Source of the DNA: DASQEH01 sp038237745
Lineage (GTDB): Bacteria > Actinomycetota > Actinomycetes > Propionibacteriales > Nocardioidaceae
Reading direction: 5' to 3'
NCBI GenBank assembly: GCA_038237745.1
Contig: JBBRYJ010000012.1
Location: 17,546-81,545 of the forward strand
DNA: 64,000 bases
Part shown: positions 39,920 to 50,943 of the stretch, in pieces
Layout: every line of letters starts with the position of its first letter
Numbering within the stretch: the first letter of the stretch is position 1
Position numbers and translations under genes: made by a program
Notes under the pieces: model-generated
Databases searched by the model: none
Told to the model about the DNA's origin: nothing
Seen by the model: the letters and a program-made list of their open reading frames with translations, nothing else

Positions 39920-41739
39920 CAGGAGTACAGAGCATCGAGCTCGTCGCGGTAGTGCTCCTCCACGACCTTTCGCCTCACCTTGAGGCTGGGAGTCATCTCG
40001 CCGTCCTCGACAGAGAGGTCGCGGTCGAGCACGGTGAACCTCTTGATGGTCTCCCACCTGTTCAGCTTGGCGTTGACGGCGTCGACGTAGTGCTGCACCA
40101 TGTCGCGAGCCGCATCCGAGGTCACCGTCTCGGCGTACGAGGCGCTGCTCAAGCCGTGCTGGTCCGCCCATCTCTGGATCGAGTCCGGGTCCAGCGTGAT
40201 GAGTGCGGAGACGAAGTTGCGGTCGTTCCCGAGGACCACGATCTGGCTGACATACGGGCACACCGTCTTGAACTGTCCCTCGATGATCTGCGGGGCGACG
40301 TACTTGCCCGCCGAAGTCTTGAACAGGTCCTTCTTCCGGTCCGTGATGGTGACGAACCCGTCGGTGTCGACCTCTCCCACGTCCCCGGTGTGCAGCCAGC
40401 CGTCGACGAGGGTGCGGTCACCGGACTCGTCGGCCTTGTGGTAGCCACTCATGACGCCGGGACCCCGGACCAGCACCTCACCGTCGGCGGCCAACGTGAT
40501 CTCGCTGCCGGCGAGCGGTTTGCCGACCGTGCCGAACTTGTAGTGGTCGGGGCGGTTGATGCAGGTGCCGGCCGACGTCTCGGTGAGCCCGTAGCCCTCG
40601 AGGATCAGCAGCCCTGCCGCATGGAACCACTCGGCCAAGCCGCGGTCGAGCGCCGCCGCGCCGGAGACGAAGAAGCGCACGCGACCGCCGAACCGCGCCC
40701 TGATCCTCGAGAAGACGAGCCGGTCGAACACAGCGTTCTGAGCAGCCAGGCCGAGCGGAACCTTGTCACCGGCCTGCTGACGTCGAGTGACCTCCTCACC
40801 GACCTTGAAGGCGCGGTCGAAGACCCGCTTTCTCATCCCACCGTCGTCGGCGGCAATGGTGACGATCCGGGCGTGGGCCTTCTCGAAGATTCGCGGCGCG
40901 GCTCCCATGAACGTGGGCTGCACGACGGCCATATTGTCGACGATCTTCTCCACCCGACCGTCCACAGCCGTCCTGAAGCCGATTGCCAGCTGGACGGTCA
41001 ACAGCACCTTGCCGAAGACATGGGCCAGCGGCAGCCACAGGTACTGCACGTCGTCGAGTGTGAGCAGGTGGAGAGCCTCGACCGCGGCGCCCTCGTAGGT
41101 CCACGCGCTGTGGGGCAGCCGGACCCCCTTGGGCCGTCCTGTCGTGCCCGACGTGTAGACGACGGTGGCCAGGCTTTCCGGCGTCGCGCCGTCGACGCGT
41201 CGCGTGACCGCGTCAGGCTCCTCGGCCAACAATCCCTCGCCGAGACGCGCAAGGTCGTCCAGGCCGATGACCCAGTCCCCGTCGGGCGTTCCGTCGAACG
41301 TCACCACCCGACTGACCCCCGGAAGCTTGTCGCGCTGCTCACGAAGCTTGGCGATCTGGGCGTCGTCCTCGGCGAAGACGACCTGCGAGTCCGAGTCGCC
41401 GACGATGTGGGCAACGTCGTCCGCGATGGTCGTGGGGTAGACCGTGGTCGTCGCGGCTCCTGCGGACATGATCGCCAGGTCCGCGAGAACCCATTCGTAG
41501 CGAGTGCTGGAGGCGATCGCCACCCGTTGCTCCGGTTCGACGCCAAGTCTGACGAGGCCGGCCGCAAGACCGACGACGCGCTCGAAGACGTCCTGCCAGC
41601 TCACCGTCTCCCACGAGGCATCCTTGGGATAGCTGTACGCGGGGCTGTCCGGCGAGGCCTCCACCCGGTCGAAGAACATCCGACCGACCGACCTAGGACG
41701 GTCGGCGAACAACGTCGGCGGGTGTCGGCTGTCCACCAT
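39919..41739 (-). CDS. Long-chain acyl-CoA synthetase (AMP-forming, FadD15-like)
   Basis: A 606-residue adenylate-forming ligase that activates fatty acids to acyl-CoA. Core motif A3 is VVYTSGTTGRPKGVRL near residue 198. ILEGYGLTETSAGTCIN is the A5 segment near 385, and GWLHTGDVGEVDTDGFVTITDRKKDLFKTSAGKYV covers A7-A8 with A10 after it. Substrate chain length is unknown. TAGGTT seven bases before ATG 41739 suggests a leaderless transcript. It is co-directional with hemW and overlaps it by a base. Confidence 0.93.
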   Translation of the reverse strand: MVDSRHPPTLFADRPRSVGRMFFDRVEASPDSPAYSYPKDASWETVSWQDVFERVVGLAAGLVRLGVEPEQRVAIASSTRYEWVLADLAIMSAGAATTTVYPTTIADDVAHIVGDSDSQVVFAEDDAQIAKLREQRDKLPGVSRVVTFDGTPDGDWVIGLDDLARLGEGLLAEEPDAVTRRVDGATPESLATVVYTSGTTGRPKGVRLPHSAWTYEGAAVEALHLLTLDDVQYLWLPLAHVFGKVLLTVQLAIGFRTAVDGRVEKIVDNMAVVQPTFMGAAPRIFEKAHARIVTIAADDGGMRKRVFDRAFKVGEEVTRRQQAGDKVPLGLAAQNAVFDRLVFSRIRARFGGRVRFFVSGAAALDRGLAEWFHAAGLLILEGYGLTETSAGTCINRPDHYKFGTVGKPLAGSEITLAADGEVLVRGPGVMSGYHKADESGDRTLVDGWLHTGDVGEVDTDGFVTITDRKKDLFKTSAGKYVAPQIIEGQFKTVCPYVSQIVVLGNDRNFVSALITLDPDSIQRWADQHGLSSASYAETVTSDAARDMVQHYVDAVNAKLNRWETIKRFTVLDRDLSVEDGEMTPSLKVRRKVVEEHYRDELDALYS

Positions 41740-41799
41740 AGGGATGAACCTAGAGCACAGGCGCCGCCGACTACGCCTGGACCGCCGGGTCGATCAGCC

Positions 41800-42453
41800 T
41801 CAGCTGCGGGCGGCGTACTTCTCCGCTGCCTCGCGAGGGTTCGGCGCCAACGTCTCACCGACATCGAAGAGGCTGGGCAGCAGAGCCCGCTCGGTGGTCA
41901 GTGCTCTGAACATCGTGGCCACGGTGATGTGGTGCTCTGGTCTCGAGATCACGGTCAGCTCGTCGCCGGCGCTGATGTCTCCGGGCTGCACGACGCGCAG
42001 GTAGGGCCCGGGCCTCCCCTCGGCCATGAAGCGCTTGATCCACTTGTCGACCTGGTATCCCGTGCGGCGCATCCACTCGTCGAATGTGTGGCACGGGATG
42101 CGGACATCGGCGAGCTCGAACACGGCGGTGCCCACGCTCCATCGCTCACCTATGAGCGCCTCGTTGACGTCGATGCCCGAGGTCGTGAGGTTCTCGCCGA
42201 AATGCCCGTCCGGGATCTCCTTGCCAAGACGTTCTGCCCAGGTGTCCAGGTCCTCTCGCGCGAACGCATAGACCGCCAGGTGCCTGCCGCCGTGGAACTC
42301 GGTGTCGGACACCTGGTCCCCGTCCAGCCCCCGTGTCTCGACCTTCACCGGCCCAGACACGGGATGCTTGTGTATCGACGTACGGAAGGGCCTACCGACC
42401 CACGCCGCGGCCACGGGTCGGCCGACATTGATGGAGATCACGCGTGCTGGCAT
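41800..42453 (-). CDS. MOSC-domain protein (YiiM-like)
   Basis: A 217-residue protein with a MOSC domain (about 30-165) and a C-terminal 3-alpha extension. Recognisable segments are VSGPVKVETRGLDGDQVSD, FHGGRHLAVYAFAREDLD, HFGENLTTSGIDVNEALIG and the metal/cofactor-associated IPCHTFDEWM with its cysteine. YiiM-type proteins reduce N-hydroxylated compounds using a molybdenum cofactor. ATG 42453 has GAGG about ten bases upstream. It lies between the acyl-CoA ligase and the helicase, with no clear functional link to either. Confidence 0.9.
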   Translation of the reverse strand: MPARVISINVGRPVAAAWVGRPFRTSIHKHPVSGPVKVETRGLDGDQVSDTEFHGGRHLAVYAFAREDLDTWAERLGKEIPDGHFGENLTTSGIDVNEALIGERWSVGTAVFELADVRIPCHTFDEWMRRTGYQVDKWIKRFMAEGRPGPYLRVVQPGDISAGDELTVISRPEHHITVATMFRALTTERALLPSLFDVGETLAPNPREAAEKYAARS

Positions 42454-42628
42454 GGCCTCATCCTCGCAAACCACTCCGGCAGAGCGCACGAGGATTCACT
42501 GTCACCGGTCCGCGATCCCGCCAGCGGGGCTACGATCCCGGACCTTTGGGCGCCCAGCCGCGCAGAGTGCGGACCGCCTCGGGAACGACGGCGCCTTTCT
42601 GCACGGTGTGCGATCCCACCGGCGAGCC

Positions 42629-44134
42629 TCAGCGCGAACGACGGCGCCCGCTGCTCCCGCCCGCGGAGAAGGCAGCCGCGCTCGAGGAGCGGGTCGGCGT
42701 ATGACGCGTGGCGGGGGCCGACTTGGCGACGGCCGGTCGCCTACGGCTCGGCTGCGAGCTGCTACGTCTGGACCGGTCGCGCGGTGCGCGCTCGCGTTCA
42801 CGGGACGCCTGCGCTGTCACCTCCGGGGACGGCTGCACGAGCAGCCTCTCGCCGGGTGCGATCTCCTCCAGCAGCGGGTGCCCGACGGAGAGCCGGGTGA
42901 TGGTGGGCCGGATGCCTGCCTTGCGGGTCAGGTCGCGGACGTCCGAGACCTGCGCGTCAGTCATCAGCGTGACGACGGTGCCCGACGCCCCCGCCCTTGC
43001 CGTTCGCCCTGAGCGGTGCAGGTAGGCCTTGTGTTCGACCGGTGGGTCGGCATGGACGACGAGGCCGATGTCGTCGACGTGGATCCCGCGGGCGGCGATG
43101 TCGGTGGCCACCATCGTCTTCGCACTGCCGTCGGTGAACGCGCTGAGGTTCCGCGACCGGGCGTTCTGCGACAGGTTCCCGTGCAGGTCGACAGCAGGCA
43201 CACCCGCAGCGGTCAGCTTGCGGGCGAGAAGTCTGGCACCGTGCTTGGTCCTGGTGAACACCAGCGTCCGACCTGGCGCCGACGTGAGGTCGACGAGTAC
43301 GGACAGTCTCGACTCGTGGCCGATGTGGAGGACGTGGTGCGACATGGCGTCGACTGGAGAGCGGGCAGAGTCGACGCTGTGCGTGACGGGATTGGACAGG
43401 TAGCGCTTGACGATGACATCGACCCCGGAGTCGAGTGTCGCGGAGAACAGCATCCGCTGACCGCGCGCGGGCGTCTTGTCCAACAGGCGTCGTACGACGG
43501 GCAGGAAACCGAGGTCGGCCATGTGGTCGGCCTCGTCGAGCACGGTGATCTCGACCGCGTCGAGATTGGCGTTACCGGTCGAGACGTGGTCGGCGAGCCT
43601 GCCGGGACAGGCCACGACGACGTCGACGCCGGCTCGCAGGCCGGAGATCTGCGGCCCGGCGCCCACGCCACCGAAGACCGTGATGGTGCGCAGCGAGAGG
43701 GCCTTGGCGATGGGAGCCATGGCGACCTGGATCTGCGTGGCGAGCTCTCTGGTGGGGGCGAGGATGAGAGCCCGGGGACGGTTGGGCCGGCGCTGCGTGG
43801 TGCTGGCCGCCAGCCGTGCGAGCATCGGTACGACGAAGGCGTAGGTCTTTCCCGAGCCGGTCCGGCCGCGGCCGAGGACGTCCCTGCCTGCGAGAGAGTC
43901 CGGCAGCGTGGCCGTCTGGATGGGGAACGGTGTGGTGATGCCTTGGGCTGCGAGTGCGCGCACGATGGTGTCAGGCACCCCGAGCTGCGTGAAGGACGGT
44001 GCGCCGTTCACGGCGTCACTGCGGCTGCCGGGCGGCCGGGCGCCAGGCGCCGGGCTGGGCGGGGTCGCGATGGAGGCGGTGGTGTGTGGAGAGGAAGTGT
44101 GCACAGGTGTGGCGTGAGGGCGGCGGGCCGCCAT
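42629..44134 (-). CDS. DEAD-box RNA helicase (RhlE-like)
   Basis: A 501-residue helicase. The Q-motif region is SFTQLGVPDTIVRALAAQGI. Motif I is GRGRTGSGKT, Ia APTRELA, II LDEADHM, III FSATLD, IV LVFTRTKHGARLLA, V VATDIAARGIHVDDI and VI HRSGRTARAG. The tail (about 430-501) is strongly basic, rich in R and S, and suited to RNA binding. GGAG stands seven bases before ATG 44134. The open frame upstream to 44275 is unlikely to be translated. Likely roles are ribosome assembly or RNA turnover. Confidence 0.93.
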   Translation of the reverse strand: MAARRPHATPVHTSSPHTTASIATPPSPAPGARPPGSRSDAVNGAPSFTQLGVPDTIVRALAAQGITTPFPIQTATLPDSLAGRDVLGRGRTGSGKTYAFVVPMLARLAASTTQRRPNRPRALILAPTRELATQIQVAMAPIAKALSLRTITVFGGVGAGPQISGLRAGVDVVVACPGRLADHVSTGNANLDAVEITVLDEADHMADLGFLPVVRRLLDKTPARGQRMLFSATLDSGVDVIVKRYLSNPVTHSVDSARSPVDAMSHHVLHIGHESRLSVLVDLTSAPGRTLVFTRTKHGARLLARKLTAAGVPAVDLHGNLSQNARSRNLSAFTDGSAKTMVATDIAARGIHVDDIGLVVHADPPVEHKAYLHRSGRTARAGASGTVVTLMTDAQVSDVRDLTRKAGIRPTITRLSVGHPLLEEIAPGERLLVQPSPEVTAQASRERERAPRDRSRRSSSQPSRRRPAVAKSAPATRHTPTRSSSAAAFSAGGSSGRRRSR

Positions 44135-44359
44135 AAGTAACTCCGAACGTAGGTAAAGGTCGTCCTGCCCGGCGCGGGCTATGAGCCTCCGCGGCGCGTG
44201 GTGGTCGACATGCACGTCGCCAGGGCGAACATGCAGGTCGGCCCGAGGCAGAACTGTGCGGGCCGACGTGGTCAAGTGTAGGGGTAGCCGCCAGCAGTCC
44301 CGACCGTTTCACCCTTGCCGGCATGTGACCTCGGACTCGTCTGGCCGGATCGGACCCTT

Positions 44360-44375
44360 CTGCCGCGAGCGGCAG
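44360..44375 (-). terminator. Possible terminator hairpin after the carbonic anhydrase gene
   Basis: CTGCCG and CGGCAG flank a 4-base loop in the 274-base spacer between the carbonic anhydrase stop and the helicase start. There is no T-run on the minus strand, so it would need Rho or act as a weak stop. Nothing else was recognised in this spacer. Confidence 0.3.
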
Positions 44376-44408
44376 GTGTTTGTGTGGAGTCGTCAGTAGT
44401 ACGCCGGG

Positions 44409-44894
44409 TCAGACTTCGCGAAGGCTGCCGGTCGCGACGTCCAAGACGAAGCCGCGCACTTGGTCTGTGTGCGGGATGAACGGTGAGGCCTTGATACGCC
44501 TAACCGACTCCCTGACGTTTTCGTCGAGGTCGCTGAAGCACTCGACCGCCCACTCCGGCGTGAGGCCGGTATCTTCCTGGATCAAGCCCTTGAACTCGTC
44601 CTCGGTGAAGGTGAGCATGCCGCAGTCGGTGTGATGGATCAGCACGATCTCCCGGGTGCCGAGCAGCCGCTGGCTGATGGACAGCGATCGGATCTCGTCG
44701 TCTGTGACGACGCCACCAGCGTTGCGGATGACGTGCGCGTCGCCTTCCTGGAGGCCGAGTGCTCCGTAGACATTGAGCCGTGCGTCCATGCAGGCCAGAA
44801 CCGCGACGCCCTTCGCGGGCGGCAGCGGGAGCGGGCCTGAGAACGACGACGCGTAGCGCTCATTGTTCGCGAGCAGTTCGTCGGTGACGGACAT
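44409..44894 (-). CDS. Beta-class carbonic anhydrase
   Basis: A 161-residue enzyme interconverting CO2 and bicarbonate. Zinc ligands are visible as Cys35 and Asp37 (ACMDARL), His88 and Cys91 (LIHHTDCGM). The short form matches the small actinobacterial beta class such as mycobacterial Rv1284. RNAGGVVTDDEIRSL is another signature. ATG 44894 has GAGAGG about ten bases upstream. The frame open to 45047 is not needed. It stands alone between the helicase and the kinase homologue. Confidence 0.94.
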   Translation of the reverse strand: MSVTDELLANNERYASSFSGPLPLPPAKGVAVLACMDARLNVYGALGLQEGDAHVIRNAGGVVTDDEIRSLSISQRLLGTREIVLIHHTDCGMLTFTEDEFKGLIQEDTGLTPEWAVECFSDLDENVRESVRRIKASPFIPHTDQVRGFVLDVATGSLREV

Positions 44895-44997
44895 CCGGAT
44901 GCCTCTCAGTTCGTGCAAGCGACGTTTCGCCGGTTCGCGAGCCCGAGAGTAGTGCGGAGGCGCGCCGAGACCGGCAGACCGTCCACCTGTTGGCGCC

Positions 44998-45918
44998 TCA
45001 GTCCTGGACGGCCTTGGCGGCGGTGATGCACATCGTGATCCATTCACGGTCGTCGGGTGTGAGCGCCTCGGACTCGGTGATGGTCCACATGGCGTTGTTC
45101 AGCATGCGCACGACGACCCAGTCGCGGGCACGTTCCTCGTCCAGCCCGGCCGCATCGACGCAGGCTTGGAAGCGTCGACGGATGGCGCCCCTTACGTCAC
45201 CGGACCCGGCCATCTCCTCCCAGCGGTTCCACAACAGCGGCGCCGGCTCATAGTGCGGGTCACCGGACATCGGCTTCGGGTCGATCGCCAGCCAGGGCTC
45301 CCGGTCGCCCGCCAGCACGTTCTCGTAGTGCAGATCGCCATGGATCAAGGTGCCAACGCTCGCAGCGTCGGCGACGAAGTCCTTCGCCAGCGAGATCGAC
45401 TGCTCGACGAGTCGTCGGGGAAGAGGCGCCTGCGTCGACATCTGCTCCGTGTCCTCCCTCCACCGGTCGATGTACGACGTCAATGACCGAAGCTGTGGTG
45501 GCGCTGCGACATGGAGGCGGGTGTACAAGCCGGCAATGACCTCACATGCCTCGATGTCTCGTAGCGAGGTCAGATCTTCGGTATGCAGCCGCTCCAGCAG
45601 CATCGCCCGCCGTCTCGGATCGGCCCGCAGGAGCCTTACCGCGCCGTTGCCGTGCCAGTGCTGCAGGGCGAGGTGCTCGTGCTCGGACTCGTCGTCCGGC
45701 ACGGCCACCTTGAGAGCGGTCGTGTTGCCCGTACGGGTCCGCACCGGCACCACGAGCGCACAGAAACCGTGTCGCGGCGGTCCGTCGTACGTCAGCTCCC
45801 ACTCGGCGACGATCTCGGCGACCCGGCCCGGGAGTCCCGTGAGCCAGCAGGCCCACGCTGCACCGAGAGAGGCCTGACCCAACAGTTCCGCGGGGATGTC
45901 GAACGGAAGAACTGCCAC
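44998..45918 (-). CDS. APH(6)/streptomycin-hydroxyurea kinase family protein
   Basis: A 306-residue kinase-like protein of the family that includes streptomycin 6-phosphotransferase (PF04655). The catalytic loop is TLIHGDLHYENVL near residue 194, and the metal-binding segment is WLAIDPKPMSGDPHYE. The nucleotide lysine is probably in TTALKVAVPDDESEHEHLA. Members occur widely in environmental actinobacteria and need not confer resistance; a metabolic alcohol could be the substrate. The GTG at 45918 follows AAGAGGTAG and lies five bases after the lepA stop, so it is probably cotranscribed with lepA. Confidence 0.87.
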   Translation of the reverse strand: MAVLPFDIPAELLGQASLGAAWACWLTGLPGRVAEIVAEWELTYDGPPRHGFCALVVPVRTRTGNTTALKVAVPDDESEHEHLALQHWHGNGAVRLLRADPRRRAMLLERLHTEDLTSLRDIEACEVIAGLYTRLHVAAPPQLRSLTSYIDRWREDTEQMSTQAPLPRRLVEQSISLAKDFVADAASVGTLIHGDLHYENVLAGDREPWLAIDPKPMSGDPHYEPAPLLWNRWEEMAGSGDVRGAIRRRFQACVDAAGLDEERARDWVVVRMLNNAMWTITESEALTPDDREWITMCITAAKAVQD

Positions 45919-45923
45919 CGACG

Positions 45924-47804
<1,881 letters not shown>

Positions 47805-47941
47805 GAAGTCCTCTGAAGCCCTCGGCGAGGGCAGCGCTGTGCGACAGCGATACGTTGCAGGATCGAGACCATTCTCCCACGCCCAGCCCGCGCGGACCGC
47901 GAGTCGCGATGCGCCGGCGGCGGTGTGGCAGCCTGTGTCGC

Positions 47942-48547
47942 ATGGTCGACTCGACGCTGTTCGTCTCGGCGGCGCATGCGTTCAGCGCCCTCGTCGACCG
48001 TGTTCCTGCCGACCGGTGGGACTCCCCCGGACTCGGCGACTGGGACGTGCGAGCGCTCACCGGGCACGCAAGCCGCTCCCTCGTCACCGTGTCGACCTAC
48101 CTGCTGCGACCGGCGGCGACCGAAGCCGTCGCGACACCCGGGGCGTACTACCGTGCGACCGCCACCGTCGCGACGGCAGACGCGAGTGCGGTCGTGGACC
48201 GCGGAAGGCAGGCAGGCGAAGCCTTGGGGGATGACCCGGGCGCCAGCGTGCGGCAGCTGGTTGCCAAGGTGGTCGCACAGCTGGACCGCGACGACGACCC
48301 GCTGATCGAGACCATCGTGGGAGGTATGCGGCTCTCGGCCTACCTCCCCACCCGCACCTTCGAGCTTGCGGTGCACAGCGTCGACCTTGCCGCCGCGACG
48401 GGTGTCGCCTTCACGTGTCCCGCCGACGTCCTCGCCGACACGATCGCGCTTGCGGGCAGGATCGCGACGGCTCGCGGTGACGGGGAGCACGTGCTGATGT
48501 CCCTGACCGGCCGCCGACCTCTGGCCGCTGGCTTCTCGGTCGTCTGA
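47942..48547 (+). CDS. Mycothiol-dependent maleylpyruvate isomerase-family (DinB-fold) protein
   Basis: A 201-residue protein. The four-helix DinB-like domain is marked by FSALVDRVPADRWDSPGLGDWDVRALTGHASRSLVTV, where the GDWDVR-x-LTGH segment holds the metal-binding histidine, and by a later RTFELAVHSVDLAAATG with the second histidine. The family includes mycothiol-dependent enzymes and is abundant in actinobacteria; most substrates are unknown. ATG 47942 is preferred to the in-frame start at 47855. It converges with the broken VOC gene. Confidence 0.87.
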   Translation: MVDSTLFVSAAHAFSALVDRVPADRWDSPGLGDWDVRALTGHASRSLVTVSTYLLRPAATEAVATPGAYYRATATVATADASAVVDRGRQAGEALGDDPGASVRQLVAKVVAQLDRDDDPLIETIVGGMRLSAYLPTRTFELAVHSVDLAAATGVAFTCPADVLADTIALAGRIATARGDGEHVLMSLTGRRPLAAGFSVV

Positions 48548-48559
48548 CCACGGCAGAGT

Positions 48560-48930
48560 TCAGCCGCCGACGGGTGCGCCGATCTCGACAAGAGTGCCGT
48601 TGAGGTCGCGCACGTAGGCAACCGTCTGGCCCCAAGGCTTCGTGCTCGGCTCCATCACCGGACTGGCGCCCGCATCGACAGCCCGGGAGACGCGGCAGGG
48701 ACGTCGTCGGCCTCCACCCACACCTCGAAACCGGCAGGCGGGTCGGTGGTCCGTTCGGTGTCGGGCGCGTTGTCGTGGGTGGTGAAGGCCAACGTGGCCC
48801 CGTCTCCCCCCAGGGTGGCGTAGGTGTCGCTGGGGTCCACGAAGCCCGGCTCGAGCCCGAAGGCCCGCGAGTAGAACTCAACAGCAGCGTTGACGTCGGG
48901 CACATAGAGAATCGTCGAGGCATAACGCAC
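48560..48930 (-). pseudogene. VOC-family (glyoxalase-like) protein, one-base frameshift
   Basis: From GTG 48930 the frame reads MRYASTILYVPDVNAAVEFY and continues to FEVWVEADDVPAA near residue 78, then meets an early stop at 48655. One base more between about 48688 and 48694 restores a normal VOC ending (SRAVDAGASPVMEPS, then WGQTVAYVRDLNGTLVEI) that stops at 48560, giving the usual length near 123. It is either a true recent deletion or a sequence error. The metal-site Glu of the last strand lies after the break. Two other genes nearby have similar shifts. Confidence 0.82.
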
Positions 48931-48970
48931 GGCTTCACGATAGGCGCTGCTCGTGGGTCACGACACGTTG

Positions 48971-49555
48971 TCAGGCGGCCCGGTAGAGCTCGACGAGCAC
49001 GCTCCTGCGAAGCTCGTGCAGCGGTGCTTTCTGGCTCAGGATCTGTGCCGCGAGGCCTGTGCCCTCGCGGATCAGCCCGAGGAGCAGATGCTCGGGTCCG
49101 ATGAAGGAGTCGCCGAGATGCCGTGCCTCCCGCAGCGACAGCATCAGCGACTTCTTCGAGCGGCGGGTGAAGGCGAGCCTGCCGGCGAGCGGGCTTACTC
49201 CCGGCAGGTCCAGTACCCCTTCACCGAACGACTCCTCGAGCGTCGAGCGAACCAGGTCGAGGTCTATCCCGATCGTCGAGAGCGCGTTCGTGGCCTGCTC
49301 ACCAAGGGCTTCTGGGCCTGTCCCGACGGCTCGGGTGATCTCGGCCTTGACCTGGCCGGCATCGAGTCCCAGCTGCAAGAGGACCCTCAGCGCGGCTCCT
49401 GCCTCCACGGGTGCTGACGGGCTCACGACCTGTCTCTCGGTGAGCAGCCCCAGAAGAAGATGCTCCGTGCCCACGAACCGGTGCCGCATCTGTCGTGCCT
49501 CGTCCCGGGCAGCGACTACTGCCTCGCGAGCCGGTCTGTTGAGATGCTCGAACAT
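48971..49555 (-). CDS. Clp N-terminal repeat protein (ClpC N-domain without ATPase)
   Basis: A 194-residue protein with two Clp-N repeats and no ATPase. The first repeat begins MFEHLNRPAREAVVAARDEARQMRHRFVGTEHLLLGLL. The second is LAFTRRSKKSLMLSLREARHLGDSFIGPEHLLLGLI. In ClpC these repeats bind substrates, adaptors or phospho-arginine. A stand-alone copy could act as an adaptor, decoy or sensor. An excellent ribosome site, AAGGAGGTAA, precedes ATG 49555. The gene follows the small DNA-binding gene by four bases and must be cotranscribed. Confidence 0.92.
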   Translation of the reverse strand: MFEHLNRPAREAVVAARDEARQMRHRFVGTEHLLLGLLTERQVVSPSAPVEAGAALRVLLQLGLDAGQVKAEITRAVGTGPEALGEQATNALSTIGIDLDLVRSTLEESFGEGVLDLPGVSPLAGRLAFTRRSKKSLMLSLREARHLGDSFIGPEHLLLGLIREGTGLAAQILSQKAPLHELRRSVLVELYRAA

Positions 49556-49559
49556 CGTG

Positions 49560-49790
49560 TTACCTCCTTCTTCGCAGCAGCCGGCCGTCAGCGTGCTTCT
49601 GGTGGACGGCCTGCTTGCTGACCCCAAGTGCCTCGGCGATGTCCTGCCAGGACCAGCCGAGGCTGCGGGCGTGAGCCACCTGAAGCGCCTCGAGCTTCTC
49701 CAGCAAGGTCCGCAGCGCTCGTACGGCGTGAAGACCGACATCGGGGTCGACGCTTCCGGCGTCCGCTGCCAGGTCAGTTGCCTCGGTCAT
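49560..49790 (-). CDS. Small helix-turn-helix regulator
   Basis: A 76-residue protein from ATG 49790. Residues 24-45 form a helix (LRTLLEKLEALQVAHARSLG). Residues 46-70 form the helix-turn-helix WSWQDIAEALGVSKQAVHQKH, followed by a basic tail RLLRRRR. A TTG nine bases further up is an alternative start. Inverted repeats sharing the TTGA half-site overlap its -35 and -10 boxes, so it probably controls its own transcription together with the Clp-N gene. The -10 spacing predicts a leaderless message. Confidence 0.88.
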   Translation of the reverse strand: MTEATDLAADAGSVDPDVGLHAVRALRTLLEKLEALQVAHARSLGWSWQDIAEALGVSKQAVHQKHADGRLLRRRR

Positions 49791-49794
49791 GAGT

Positions 49795-49837
49795 GTCAAT
49801 CTAGCTTGACGCAGCGCCAGACATCAAGTCTTCTTGA
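49795..49837 (-). promoter_or_regulatory. Promoter with two inverted-repeat operators for the HTH/Clp-N pair
   Basis: On the minus strand TTGATG (49827-49822) and TAGATT (49803-49798) are 18 bases apart and form a -35/-10 pair. The start codon follows after seven bases. Two inverted repeats overlap these boxes: TCAAG-N4-CTTGA at 49824-49837 and GTCAA-N6-TTGAC at 49795-49810. They are natural sites for the regulator encoded next. Confidence 0.65.
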
Positions 49838-49898
49838 CGACCGAGCGCGACGGACGCTCGGAGCGCGTCGAGGGGCGGCCTGGGAAGCTGGCCCGTTG

Positions 49899-50794
49899 TC
49901 AGGCGCGGAAGTATGAGTCGGCGGCGAGGTCCTCGAGGAGCGTCGGCACGGTCGGCGTCCAGCCGAGCAGCTGCTGCGTTCGCGCACTGGAGGCGGGCGC
50001 ATCTATACCGAAGAAGCCTGCGATCCAGCCGAAGTGCGCCTGGGCCTCCTCTTCTGGAACGGAGACGACGGGCACCTCGAGGCCGCGTCCGATGGCTTCG
50101 GCGATTTCCCGGGTGGGGACGCCCTCTGCGCCGACGGCGTGCAGTATCGAGCCCGCGGGCGCCGTGTTGAGTCCGAGGCCGATCAGCCGGGCGGCGTCGG
50201 AGCGGTTCACCGCGGGCCACCGGTTCGCGCCGTCGCCCACATAGCCCGAGGCCCCTTGCTCGCGCGCGATGCTGACGAGCGTGGCGATGAAGCCGTGGTC
50301 ACCGGCGCCGTGCACCGTCGGAGCGAAGCGCAGGCTCACCGAGCGCACGCCTCTGTCGACGTACTCCATCGCGAGGTTCTCGCTGCCCCCGCGGGCAGAG
50401 TCGGCACCCCAGAACGGGGATTCATCTTCTTCCGTAGCAACTCGACCTAGGGCAAGGGCGGCCACGCCGGAGGCGAATAAGAACGGGCGGTCCGATCCCT
50501 CGAGGACGCTGCCGATCGTGTCGACCGCGGCGCGCTCAGCGCGGTTCGAGACAGTTGGGTCGGTGAAGTCGTGCTTGTTGGCGAGGTGAATGACGGCGTC
50601 GGCGTCCGCGGCACCCGCGCGGATGCTCTCGAGGTCGTCGAGGTCCCCCTGAGGACGCTGGCCCCCTTCGCCTCAAGGGCAGCGGCGGACGCGTCGGAGC
50701 GGGCGAAGCCGACGACCTCGTGCCCCGAGGCGAGCAGCTCGTCGACCGTCGCGGAACCAATCCATCCGGACGCTCCGGTGACAAACACTCGCAT
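49899..50794 (-). pseudogene. NAD(P)-dependent epimerase/dehydratase (SDR), one-base frameshift
   Basis: From ATG 50794 the frame starts MRVFVTGASGWIGSATVDEL, a Rossmann nucleotide-binding loop, and is good to about residue 49 (GASVLRG). The rest (DLDDLESIRAGAADADAVIHLA and onwards to 49899) lies in another frame. The break coincides with a run of five Gs (minus strand, 50649-50645); a sixth G would join the halves into one protein of about 298 residues. The catalytic serine/tyrosine region is degenerate, as in many atypical SDRs. Either a real mutation or a homopolymer error. Confidence 0.85.
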
Positions 50795-50943
50795 GAGCGA
50801 ACTCCTCCTCGGCCCGGCGGACCAGCTGGGCGACAACCTCAGTGACCATCGTTCCTGTCGGCCGTTCTACGCCCCGGTGGTCGGCCGGCATCAGTCTGCC
50901 AGCCCGTTTGTACGCGGCCGCTCCGCTCTCCTGCTCCCGAAAG

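Noticed and set aside
42444..42704. Possible 86-residue plus-strand protein with a CTVCDPTGE segment
   Set aside because: It overlaps the well-supported helicase C-terminus and the MOSC start, has no ribosome site, and only the CxxC pair is suggestive.
39886..42900. A 1004-codon open frame on the plus strand
   Set aside because: It is antisense to the acyl-CoA ligase, MOSC and helicase genes. Its long openness follows from high GC at third positions, and the translation has no motif or natural composition.
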